A DNA stretch of 64,000 nucleotides. Origin: Bacillota bacterium (GTDB lineage: Bacteria; Bacillota; DSM-12270; Thermacetogeniales; Thermacetogeniaceae). The DNA lies in contig JABLXW010000003.1 in NCBI GenBank assembly GCA_013177945.1, positions 62,001 through 126,000 on the forward strand, in the 5' to 3' direction. The translations under genes and the position numbers were made by a program. The notes below the pieces were generated by a model, which saw only the letters and a list, made by a program, of their open reading frames with translations, did not search any database and had not been told where the DNA came from. Of this stretch, positions 17,082-24,203 are shown in pieces (positions within the stretch are counted from its first letter, which is position 1; each line of letters opens with the position of its first letter).

Positions 17082-18056
17082 ATGAAGCGCGGAGGAAGAG
17101 GGCCTGTTTTCTTTTTTCGTGCCGCGGCAGTTTTTCTCCTTTTTTGCCTGAGCTTTTACTCAGGCGGCTGCCGGGTTGAACAAAAGGAGGGAGGAGAAGC
17201 AAGGGGTCCCGCCGCCCCGGTTGTGGTCAGGGACGATTCGGGTGCTCTTCTGGAGTTTACCGGTTTTCCAAAGCGGATTGTTTCCCTTGCCCCCAGCAAC
17301 ACGGAAATTCTTTTTGCCCTGGGCCTGGAAAACAGGGTTGTTGGCGTTACAACGTACTGCGATTACCCTCCGGCGGCGAGGCGAAAAACCAAAGTGGGCG
17401 ATCTTCAGGCGAATATAGAGCAAATCGTAGCTTTAAAGCCGGATCTGGTTCTGGCGAAATGGACCCTCAACAAAGATGCGGTGATCAAGCTGCGCAAATT
17501 GAAGATTCCCGTCCTGTGCGTCGAACCTGAGAGCATGGAAGGGGTCTACCGGGCCATTTTAATGGTTGCTCAGGTCACCGGCACCGAGGACGCCGGAAGA
17601 AGGATCGTGGAGAGGATGAAATCCAAAATCAACGAGGTTCAGAGGAAGCTGGCAGGCCTGACTGCATCTCAGCGCCCGAAGGTTTTTATTGAGGTAGGAG
17701 ATGATCCCCTTTTTACAGCAGGGAGCGGTACCTTTATAGACGAATTGGTGAGGCTGGCGGGGGGGATCAATATCGCGGGAGACCTTCAGGGCTACCAGAT
17801 GTACAGCAGCGAGGCTGTGGTAGAAAAGAATCCAGATATCATCCTTGCTCCCGACAGTTACTACGTGGATGTCGGACGGGTCCTCAAGAAGCGCCCCGGC
17901 TGGGAACAGATCAAGGCCGTCAAGAACAATCGCATTATCTCCCAGCTTGACCCCAATTTAATCAACCGGCCGGGCCCCCGTGCGGCCGAGGCCGTGGAAG
18001 CAATTGCAAAGGCTTTCTACCCAGAAATTTTCCCGGAAAAAGCCCGGGATGAATGA
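17082..18056 (+). CDS. btuF: Cobalamin/corrinoid ABC transporter substrate-binding lipoprotein
   Basis: A 324-residue helical-backbone metal/cobalamin receptor. A signal peptide is followed by a lipobox at SGGC (about residue 27), so it is probably a lipid-anchored extracellular protein. The core begins with FPKRIVSLAPSNTEILFALG and the GDLQANIEQIVALKPDLVLA segment typical of BtuF/FhuD-type proteins. The following permease, ATPase and corrinoid adenosyltransferase genes point to B12 rather than siderophore or heme as ligand. No cobalamin riboswitch fits in the 42-bp gap upstream. Confidence 0.85.
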   Translation: MKRGGRGPVFFFRAAAVFLLFCLSFYSGGCRVEQKEGGEARGPAAPVVVRDDSGALLEFTGFPKRIVSLAPSNTEILFALGLENRVVGVTTYCDYPPAARRKTKVGDLQANIEQIVALKPDLVLAKWTLNKDAVIKLRKLKIPVLCVEPESMEGVYRAILMVAQVTGTEDAGRRIVERMKSKINEVQRKLAGLTASQRPKVFIEVGDDPLFTAGSGTFIDELVRLAGGINIAGDLQGYQMYSSEAVVEKNPDIILAPDSYYVDVGRVLKKRPGWEQIKAVKNNRIISQLDPNLINRPGPRAAEAVEAIAKAFYPEIFPEKARDE

Positions 18057-19107
18057 GATGTCCGGAACCAACTGGTTTTACCGCCTGCTCTTTTCTCTGC
18101 TCATCCTTTTCTTGCTGCTCATTTTTACCGTTGTCTTCAGCATCACCCTGGGAAGCGCGGCGGTAACCCCCTGGACGGCGTTAAAGGTATTATTTTCTTA
18201 TCTTACGGGCGGGACGGCCTTTATTCATTCCGGCGTGGACCCTGCGGTCCAGGTGATTATCCTCCAGATCCGCCTCCCGCGCGTGATCCTTGCTCTTTTT
18301 GTGGGAGCTGCTTTATCAACGGCCGGGGCTGCGCTCCAGGGGTTTTTGCGAAACCCTTTGGCAGATCCCTATACGCTCGGGGTCTCTTCCGGGGCGGCAG
18401 TAGGGGCGGCGTTCACTTTAATTATCCTCCGTCCCGGTTCCACGCTGGCGGCGGCAGGGCTCCCCCTTGCCGCCTTTCTGGGGGCGCTGGTCACGGGGGT
18501 TCTGGTTTACTACCTGGCCCAGATTGAGGGGTACCTGGCGGTGGAAACTCTGATTCTTGCAGGAGTGATTATGAGTTCCTTTATGTCCGCAATTCTCTCC
18601 TACCTGCTCACTGTTGCCGGGGAAAACCTCCACCAGATTATTTACTGGTTGATGGGGAATCTTGCTCTCCGGGGGAGTGAATACCTGATCTACACTTTAC
18701 CCTACTTGGTTGGCGGCATCACCCTCATCTGCTTCTTCGGGCGGGAATTAAACATCATGACTTTTGGTGAGGAAACGGCAGGACAGCTGGGGGTGGCGGT
18801 GGAGAAAACCAAGCGGATTTTGCTCTTGCTTGCCACCCTCCTGACAGGCATTGCTGTGGCCCTGGCAGGGACAATCGGTTTTGTGGGGCTGATCGTCCCG
18901 CACCTGGTGCGGCTTCTCTTGGGTCCCGACCACCGCGTTCTCCTTCCCGTTTCTGCGGTGGGAGGGGGAATCTTTTTAATTTGGGCAGACACCATCGCTC
19001 GAACAATGCTGGCGCCTGTCGAACTTCCGGTGGGGGTGGTTACCGCTTTTTTGGGTGCCCCCTTTTTTGTTTATCTTTTGCGAACCCGGAAGCGCCGGGG
19101 CTTTTAA
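18049..19107 (+). CDS. btuC: Cobalamin ABC transporter permease (BtuC/FecCD family)
   Basis: A polytopic protein of about 352 residues with the FecCD-family motifs LRLPRVILALFVGAALS-like (around residues 75-95), GFLRNPLADPYTLGVSSGAA, and GTIGFVGLIVPHLVRLLLG near the C-terminus, the loop that contacts the ATPase. The ATG at 18049 overlaps the end of btuF (stop 18054-18056); an ATG at 18058 is an alternative. It forms the membrane channel for the BtuF-delivered ligand. Confidence 0.9.
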   Translation: MNEMSGTNWFYRLLFSLLILFLLLIFTVVFSITLGSAAVTPWTALKVLFSYLTGGTAFIHSGVDPAVQVIILQIRLPRVILALFVGAALSTAGAALQGFLRNPLADPYTLGVSSGAAVGAAFTLIILRPGSTLAAAGLPLAAFLGALVTGVLVYYLAQIEGYLAVETLILAGVIMSSFMSAILSYLLTVAGENLHQIIYWLMGNLALRGSEYLIYTLPYLVGGITLICFFGRELNIMTFGEETAGQLGVAVEKTKRILLLLATLLTGIAVALAGTIGFVGLIVPHLVRLLLGPDHRVLLPVSAVGGGIFLIWADTIARTMLAPVELPVGVVTAFLGAPFFVYLLRTRKRRGF

Positions 19108-19147
19108 GGGTTTAATTCAGTTTATTCACCAGGGAGTTGCTTGAAAG

Positions 19148-20473
19148 ATGGAGGCAGTGCTCAAAGTTCATGACGTGGAGTGCCGCTACAAAGCCCACCC
19201 TGCCCTTCAGGGGGTGAGCCTGGTTGTTCCGCGCGGTATTTTCCTTGGTTTAATCGGCCCCAACGCCGCCGGAAAATCTACCCTTTTGAAAACCCTTGCG
19301 GCTACTTTGAAGCCGAGGCGGGGAGTTGTTCTTTTCAACGGAGAAGAACTGGATAAAATTTCGAGGCGCGCCCTGGCCCGGCAGGTTTCGGTAGTTCCCC
19401 AGGAAACAAGCGTGAGTTTCCCTTTCACCGCGTACGAGGTGGTGATGATGGGGCGCCATCCTCATCTGGGAAGGTTTGCCCGGGAAAGCAAACGGGATTT
19501 CGCGCTTGTCAGGGAGGCCATGGAAGCTGCCAACTGCTGGCACCTGAGGGACCGCAGCATTCTCGAAATCAGCGGAGGGGAGCGGCAGCGGGTGATTCTT
19601 GCCCGGGCGCTTGCTCAGGAGCCGGAAGTTATTTTACTGGACGAGCCGACCACTCACCTTGATTTGACCTCCCAGCTGGAGATCCTGGGAGTGCTGAAGA
19701 CCCTCAACACCCGGCGGCGGCTGACGGTACTTGCCGTTTTTCACGATCTGAACCTGGCAGCACAGTTCTGCGACCAGCTGGTTCTCTTGCACGAGGGAAA
19801 AATTTTCGCGGCAGGAACTCCCGAAAGGGTGCTTACCAGGGAAACGATCCGGGCAGTTTACCGGACCGACGCCCTGGTCATCAAACATCCTTTAACAGGC
19901 ATGCCCCAGGTTGTGCTTTTACCCCAGCCTGACAGGGAAAAACCTTCTCTTCCCCAGCTTCACCTCCATCTTATTTGCGGGGGAGGCGTTGGAGCGCCTT
20001 TAATGGGTCAGCTGACGAGAATGGGGTACCTCGTTTCGGCGGGGGTGCTGAATATTATGGATACGGATTGGGAGGTGGCACGGGCCCTTGGCCTCCCTGT
20101 TGCCGAGGAGAAGCCCTTTTCTCCGGTTGGGCGTGCTGCATATCAGGCAAATTTAAGGCTGGCCCGCGCCGCCGATGCGGTTTTCCTTCTTGAGATTCCC
20201 TTCGGTTACGGCAACCTTCCCAACCTCCAGATCCTTGAACCTCTTCTTGCCTCTCAAAAACGCTGCTATCTGGTGGATTTTGAACATCTGCCGGAGCGGG
20301 ATTACACCGGGGGAAGGGCAGTTTGCCTGGCAGCGTCCCTCCGGGAGCAGGGTTTATCCTGTCTTCCCGACCAGCAAGCCGTTTATCAGGTGATCCACAG
20401 CTTGGGAAAGGAGAAGAGCAATGCCGAGACCGCGTCTGGAAAAAGGTCTTATTCAGGTTTATACGGGAAATAG
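19148..20473 (+). CDS. btuD: Cobalamin ABC transporter ATPase with C-terminal extension
   Basis: A 441-residue protein. Residues 1-245 are a complete ABC ATPase: Walker A GPNAAGKST (37-45), Q-loop VVPQETS, signature SGGERQ (142-147), Walker B VILLDEP (161-167) and the H-loop His199. Residues 271-415 form an extra domain starting LHLHLICGGGVGAPLMGQL, with a second glycine-rich nucleotide-loop-like segment and several hydrophobic strands; it resembles nothing I can name with confidence. Ordinary BtuD is about 250 residues. The gene overlaps the adenosyltransferase gene by 53 bp, so uptake and adenosylation are translationally coupled. Confidence 0.87.
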   Translation: MEAVLKVHDVECRYKAHPALQGVSLVVPRGIFLGLIGPNAAGKSTLLKTLAATLKPRRGVVLFNGEELDKISRRALARQVSVVPQETSVSFPFTAYEVVMMGRHPHLGRFARESKRDFALVREAMEAANCWHLRDRSILEISGGERQRVILARALAQEPEVILLDEPTTHLDLTSQLEILGVLKTLNTRRRLTVLAVFHDLNLAAQFCDQLVLLHEGKIFAAGTPERVLTRETIRAVYRTDALVIKHPLTGMPQVVLLPQPDREKPSLPQLHLHLICGGGVGAPLMGQLTRMGYLVSAGVLNIMDTDWEVARALGLPVAEEKPFSPVGRAAYQANLRLARAADAVFLLEIPFGYGNLPNLQILEPLLASQKRCYLVDFEHLPERDYTGGRAVCLAASLREQGLSCLPDQQAVYQVIHSLGKEKSNAETASGKRSYSGLYGK

Positions 20474-21017
20474 CAAGGGCAAAACAACCGCTGCTCTGGG
20501 TCTTGCCCTGCGCGCCATCGGACACGGCTTCCGGGTCTGTGTAATTCAGTTTTTAAAAGGAGGGGCCTATACCGGGGAGTTGTTTGCGGCACAAAGGCTA
20601 TACCCCTACCTTGTCTTTCGCCAGTACGGGGTTACCTGCCCCTACAGCGCCTTAATCAGACAGGGGGAGGCAGACTGCCGGGGGTGCGGGAAGTGCTTTA
20701 CAGAAAAAGGAAAAGCCACAGAGGAGAACCGAAAACTTGCCCGGTTAGCCTTAAGGGCCGCGGAGGAGGCCATCTGTTCTGAAGAGTACGACCTTGTCAT
20801 TCTCGACGAAATCAACAACGCTTTTTATTACGAGCTCCTTTCGGTGGACGAAGTTCTTGCACTGCTTGCCAAAAAGCCTGCCCAGATTGAAGTTATCCTC
20901 ACGGGGCGCCACGCCCCCCCGGAGATCATCGCGCGGGCGGATCTGGTGACCGAAATGACTCTGGTTAAACACCCCTTTCAGAGGGGAATTCCCAGCCGGC
21001 GCGGGATTGAATATTAG
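20421..21017 (+). CDS. cobO: Cob(I)alamin adenosyltransferase (CobA/CobO/BtuR family)
   Basis: A 198-residue P-loop enzyme that transfers the adenosyl group of ATP to reduced corrinoids. The P-loop is GNSKGKTT (16-23), and the LVILDEINNAFYYELL and ILTGRHAPPEIIARADLVTEM segments are typical. Unusually, residues 73-92 carry four cysteines (Cys73, Cys86, Cys89, Cys92; the last three as CRGCGKC). Start is ATG after GGGAAAGGAG inside the preceding gene. It completes the cobalamin uptake operon. Confidence 0.92.
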   Translation: MPRPRLEKGLIQVYTGNSKGKTTAALGLALRAIGHGFRVCVIQFLKGGAYTGELFAAQRLYPYLVFRQYGVTCPYSALIRQGEADCRGCGKCFTEKGKATEENRKLARLALRAAEEAICSEEYDLVILDEINNAFYYELLSVDEVLALLAKKPAQIEVILTGRHAPPEIIARADLVTEMTLVKHPFQRGIPSRRGIEY

Positions 21018-21102
21018 TCCTGAAGAGGAGTTTATGGGGCGGAGGGCGAAATTTACTTTGAGGGTTGGAGTATTTTTCTAGGGGAGGTTAGAAAGAAGGT
21101 AA

Positions 21103-21549
21103 ATGGGTGAGAGAAACCACCAGAAGCTCCGCTTGAAGGTTCGTTTTGACTACCGGGGGGAAGGCAAATCCGGCCGCGTTTTCTGGAGGGGAAAAGAGGG
21201 GGAGCAGGTTGCGGAAGAAATCAGGGAGCAAAAGGCAATTTTGCTGCGCAACATCCCCATCCAGGGTGTCCGCATCGAGGAGATTAATACGAACGGTGAG
21301 ATTTACACAATCAGGGATGACGGTACGGGCCGGGATGTGGCCTATGCGCCCATTGAGTTTATTATGGAGGCGGATACCATCGAAGATGTGCTTCCCTTTC
21401 TTTTAAGGGAAGAGTTTCGGAAAATAGAGGTGCTTCAGCCACCTGAACTTACTTTAGACAGGCATGAGATTGAGCGGATTATCTATAAAATGAACGAGGA
21501 GCTGCGGACCTACCGCCTTTACCTGGAAAAAAGACTGGCTTCCAAGTAA
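21103..21549 (+). CDS. Hypothetical protein, 148 residues
   Basis: I do not recognise this protein. It is soluble, highly charged, with predicted beta-rich N-terminal part (RLKVRFDYRGEGKSGRVFW) and a helical, glutamate-rich C-terminus (ERIIYKMNEELRTYRLYLEK). There is no signal peptide or membrane segment. GGGGAGG and AAGAAGG precede the ATG. Codon use matches neighbours, so it is probably a real gene. It stands between the cobalamin operon and an HDOD gene, which says little about its role. Confidence 0.6.
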   Translation: MGERNHQKLRLKVRFDYRGEGKSGRVFWRGKEGEQVAEEIREQKAILLRNIPIQGVRIEEINTNGEIYTIRDDGTGRDVAYAPIEFIMEADTIEDVLPFLLREEFRKIEVLQPPELTLDRHEIERIIYKMNEELRTYRLYLEKRLASK

Positions 21550-21620
21550 TTTGCGCTTGGGAAATCCTGAGCGCAGGCAATAATTAAAGGGAAGCTGCGA
21601 GGCACCCAAAAGGTGGTGGC

Positions 21621-22481
21621 ATGGTGAAGGTTTCTCCCGATCAGATTGCGCAGCGTGTCAGGGATCTGCCTGCTTTGCCCCAAATCGTGGCCCGGGTCTT
21701 AAAGCTTACCGAGGATCCTAATTCAACCGTCAAAGAACTGAATGATGTGATCTGCCAGGACCAGGCGCTCACGGCAAAGGTGCTCCGGCTGGCAAACTCT
21801 GCTTATTACGGGTTTCCCCGCCGGATCGGCACCATTGTCGAAGCAATTATAATTTTGGGATTTAACACCATCAGAAATTTGGTTCTTGCGGTTTCGGTGC
21901 ACAGTTTGCTCTGCAAGGAGGTGCCGGGCTACCAGTTGGGGCGGGGTGAATTGTGGCGTCATTCCATCGCCTGTGCGATGGCGGCAAGGACCCTGGCCCG
22001 GCGCGTCCGGTTCCCGTCCCCCGATCAGGCTTTTATCGCAGGGCTTTTGCATGATATCGGCAAGGTTATCTTGAGCGTTTACGTAAGGGAAGCCTTTGAA
22101 GAAATCATCGAAAAGGTGCATGAAGCACAAATCCCCTTTATCCAGGCGGAAGAGGAAATTTTGAGGTTTACCCATGCGGTAATCGGCTCGAAAGTGGCCG
22201 ATAAATGGAATTTGCCCGTTCCCCTTGTGGAGGCGATTGCCTTTCACCACAACCCCCAGCTGGCGAAGGAAAACCAGAAGCTTGCTGCTCTCGTGCACCT
22301 TGCAGATGCCATCTGCATGATGATGGGAATCGGGTTGGGGGGCGATGGTTTGTACTACCCCCTTGCCCCGGAAGCGCTTTCTTTGCTGGGGCTGGAGTCG
22401 GAGGATATCGAGGCGATCATGGGAGAACTGGGGGATCTCTTTGTGGATGAGAACGCTTTTCTCTCCGGAGAAGAAAAATAG
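21621..22481 (+). CDS. HDOD domain signalling protein
   Basis: A 286-residue protein made almost entirely of an HDOD domain (about residues 15-210): the start LPALPQIVARVLKLTEDP and the conserved ICQDQALTAKVLRLANSAYYG, followed by an HD-like segment FIAGLLHDIGKVIL. HDOD proteins are thought to be catalytically inactive or altered relatives of HD-GYP phosphodiesterases and act in signalling and stress regulation. A C-terminal tail of 70 residues has no recognised domain. Start ATG with AAAAGGTGGTG upstream. Confidence 0.9.
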   Translation: MVKVSPDQIAQRVRDLPALPQIVARVLKLTEDPNSTVKELNDVICQDQALTAKVLRLANSAYYGFPRRIGTIVEAIIILGFNTIRNLVLAVSVHSLLCKEVPGYQLGRGELWRHSIACAMAARTLARRVRFPSPDQAFIAGLLHDIGKVILSVYVREAFEEIIEKVHEAQIPFIQAEEEILRFTHAVIGSKVADKWNLPVPLVEAIAFHHNPQLAKENQKLAALVHLADAICMMMGIGLGGDGLYYPLAPEALSLLGLESEDIEAIMGELGDLFVDENAFLSGEEK

Positions 22482-22558
22482 CTGCCCTGCATAAAGAACA
22501 GGCCAAATGCGTAAACAAGATCATAGCTTATGATGCGCCAGGAATTGGGGGAATAAAA

Positions 22559-23035
22559 GTGCCGGAAAATTTCTTTGACCTGTTGGAGAAATGGGAAAGG
22601 GGCCTGCAGGGTTTCTTAATTATCTGCTTTCTCGGCCTTGTGACTTTGCAGCTGATGTTTACAAGGGAGCCCTTTCGATTCTACTTAAGCTTTGCAGAAC
22701 GCCTGGAGGGAGTTGCCTGGCCGGACAAGGGGCTTCCTGCTCTTGTCCAGGGGGAAGAACGCCTGGGGAAGGTCCAGATCACGGCAGTCGGATATTTTTC
22801 CCTTCCTCGCGCTGCGGTGCTTGTCAACGGGCGGCCGGTGGCAAGTTTTAAGGAACGAAAAGTTTGGGTCAAGGTCCGGGAAGGTGACGAAATCCAGATT
22901 GATGCTTCCGCTTACGTCTCTCCTTTAGCTTTTCGGGTTTCAAAAGTTTCTCCGGAGGTAAGCTGGCCCCGGGTTAATTGCCTGATCGAAACCAACGGCA
23001 CACGGGTATCGATGGGTAAGGTGAAGCTGAAATAG
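22559..23035 (+). CDS. Hypothetical membrane-anchored protein, 158 residues
   Basis: Not a family I recognise. One hydrophobic segment (about residues 16-33, LQGFLIICFLGLVTLQLM) is followed by a beta-rich soluble domain with VQGEERLGKVQITAVGYF and VKVREGDEIQIDASAYVSPLAFRV, which has the look of an extracytoplasmic domain. Start is GTG after a run of G. It is 11 bp from the HutP-family gene and probably co-transcribed with it. Confidence 0.6.
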   Translation: MPENFFDLLEKWERGLQGFLIICFLGLVTLQLMFTREPFRFYLSFAERLEGVAWPDKGLPALVQGEERLGKVQITAVGYFSLPRAAVLVNGRPVASFKERKVWVKVREGDEIQIDASAYVSPLAFRVSKVSPEVSWPRVNCLIETNGTRVSMGKVKLK

Positions 23036-23046
23036 AGGTTTTTGAG

Positions 23047-23472
23047 GTGGTGAACTTGAGCGAATACGGAAGCCGGCAGGTCGCTGCTATTGCGGTGCTG
23101 ATGGCCCTGACAGAAACCCGGGAGGAAGAAGCAAGGAAAAAGGCTGAGTTTGCGAGGCTGGGCATTAAAACTGCTGCTGTTGACCTGGGTGGAGAATTTA
23201 TCAGTTCGGTGAAGAAATTCATCGAGCGGGCCATTGTTGCTGCAAAAAGGGAGGGAGTGATTAAGGAAACACACAGCGACGAGGGGGCGGTTGCCGGGGC
23301 TGCAAGGGAGGCCTTAAGCCAGATCAGCCCGAAGGCGATCGGTTTTAATGTGGGGGGAAAGATGGGAATTGCGCGCTACAAGGACCACATCAGCGTCGCC
23401 GTTTTTTTCGGGATCGGGCTCCTTCATCTGGACGAGGTTGCAATTGGTCTGGGCCACCGGGCCGTTCCTTAA
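23047..23472 (+). CDS. HutP-family RNA-binding regulator
   Basis: A 141-residue member of the HutP family. The N-terminal VAAIAVLMALTETREEEARK and the C-terminal GFNVGGKMGIARYKDHISVAVFFG to LHLDEVAIGLGHRAVP segments are strongly conserved in the family. B. subtilis HutP is a histidine- and Mg-dependent hexamer that binds UAG-containing RNA and prevents termination in the hut operon. No hut genes are in the window, so its target here is unknown. Start is TTG/GTG-like near 23047 after GAGGTGG. It precedes chorismate mutase by 12 bp. Confidence 0.85.
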   Translation: MVNLSEYGSRQVAAIAVLMALTETREEEARKKAEFARLGIKTAAVDLGGEFISSVKKFIERAIVAAKREGVIKETHSDEGAVAGAAREALSQISPKAIGFNVGGKMGIARYKDHISVAVFFGIGLLHLDEVAIGLGHRAVP

Positions 23473-23484
23473 GGAGGGTTGAGG

Positions 23485-23856
23485 GTGAGAGAGGTTTGGG
23501 TCCGGGGAATCCGGGGGGCCGTAACGGTGCCGGAAAATTCGCCGCGCGTGATCTGTGAAGCCACAAAAGAACTGCTCACGTTAATTGTCAAGGAAAACGA
23601 GATTAAAATTGAGGATATCATCAGCATTATCTTTTCCGTTTCCGTTGATTTGAATGCCGCTTTTCCTGCAGAAGCGGCCCGGGAGTTGGGCTGGACGATG
23701 GTTCCTCTCCTCTGCACAACGGAAATACCCGTCCCCGGCTCCCTGGAAAAGTGTATTCGGGTTCTGGTTCACGCCTATCTCCCGCGCTCTCAAGCGGAAG
23801 TGCGGCATGTTTATCTGGGGGAGGCGGTGAAACTGCGACCGGACCTCCATATTTAA
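23485..23856 (+). CDS. aroH: Chorismate mutase, AroH type
   Basis: A 123-residue monofunctional chorismate mutase of the trimeric AroH fold. WVRGIRGAVTVPEN at the start, SVSVDLNAAFPAEAARELGW and VPLLCTTEIPVPGSLEKCIRVL match the family. It converts chorismate to prephenate, feeding the pheA and tyrA products encoded at 30862 and 31720. The GTG at 23485 has AAGGAGG seven bases upstream; the TTG at 23479 is too close to that site. Confidence 0.95.
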   Translation: MREVWVRGIRGAVTVPENSPRVICEATKELLTLIVKENEIKIEDIISIIFSVSVDLNAAFPAEAARELGWTMVPLLCTTEIPVPGSLEKCIRVLVHAYLPRSQAEVRHVYLGEAVKLRPDLHI

Positions 23857-23870
23857 AATGCAAAAAACAG

Positions 23871-23900
23871 TTGACAGATCTTTTTCAGTCTTGCTATTAT
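23871..23900 (+). promoter_or_regulatory. Sigma-A promoter for the ferredoxin gene (and possibly the trp operon)
   Basis: TTGACA at 23871-23876 (perfect) and TATTAT at 23895-23900 (5 of 6) lie 18 bp apart, 47 bp before the ferredoxin ATG. No promoter is evident in the 72 bp between the ferredoxin and trpE, so this promoter may also drive trpEDCBA. Confidence 0.7.
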
Positions 23901-23946
23901 CAAAACGGTGCCTTTTAATTTTATCAAAGGGGAGAGGAGAAAAAGG

Positions 23947-24126
23947 ATGCCGCCGAAAGTTGATCTCGACAAGTGTACCGGTTGTGGGACCTGTGTGGAT
24001 GTTTGTCCGAGTGAAGTTTTCGAAATCGAAAACGAAAAGTCCAAGGTTGTGCGTCCTGACGACTGTACGGCGTGCGAAACCTGCGTCGAGGAGTGCCCTG
24101 AAGAGGCAATTACCTTAGAAGAGTAG
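23947..24126 (+). CDS. 2[4Fe-4S] ferredoxin
   Basis: A 59-residue clostridial-type ferredoxin with two CxxCxxCxxxCP motifs, CTGCGTCVDVCP and CTACETCVEECP, each binding a 4Fe-4S cluster for low-potential electron transfer. The ATG at 23947 gives MPPKVDLDKC and has GGGGAGAGGAG upstream; an in-frame ATG at 23908 would add 13 residues without a better site. It ends 23 bp before the GAG array of the trp leader. Confidence 0.93.
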   Translation: MPPKVDLDKCTGCGTCVDVCPSEVFEIENEKSKVVRPDDCTACETCVEECPEEAITLEE

Positions 24127-24148
24127 GGCCGGTTCTTCTACCTGAAAA

Positions 24149-24203
24149 GAGAATATCGAGATGAGCTGAGCTGAGATGAGAAAGGAGAGAAAGTCGAGAT
24201 GAG
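24149..24203 (+). promoter_or_regulatory. GAG-triplet array over the trpE start (probable TRAP-binding site)
   Basis: GAG triplets begin at 24149, 24158, 24163, 24168, 24173, 24178, 24185, 24196 and 24201, with AAG at 24191. Five in a row (24158-24180) have exact 2-nt spacers. TRAP, the tryptophan-activated 11-subunit RNA-binding protein, is known to bind such (G/U)AG repeats in trp leaders. The array covers the ribosome site (AAAGGAG at 24181-24187) and the ATG at 24199 and ends 13 nt before a terminator hairpin. No mtrB gene is in the window, so the protein partner is inferred. Confidence 0.65.
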
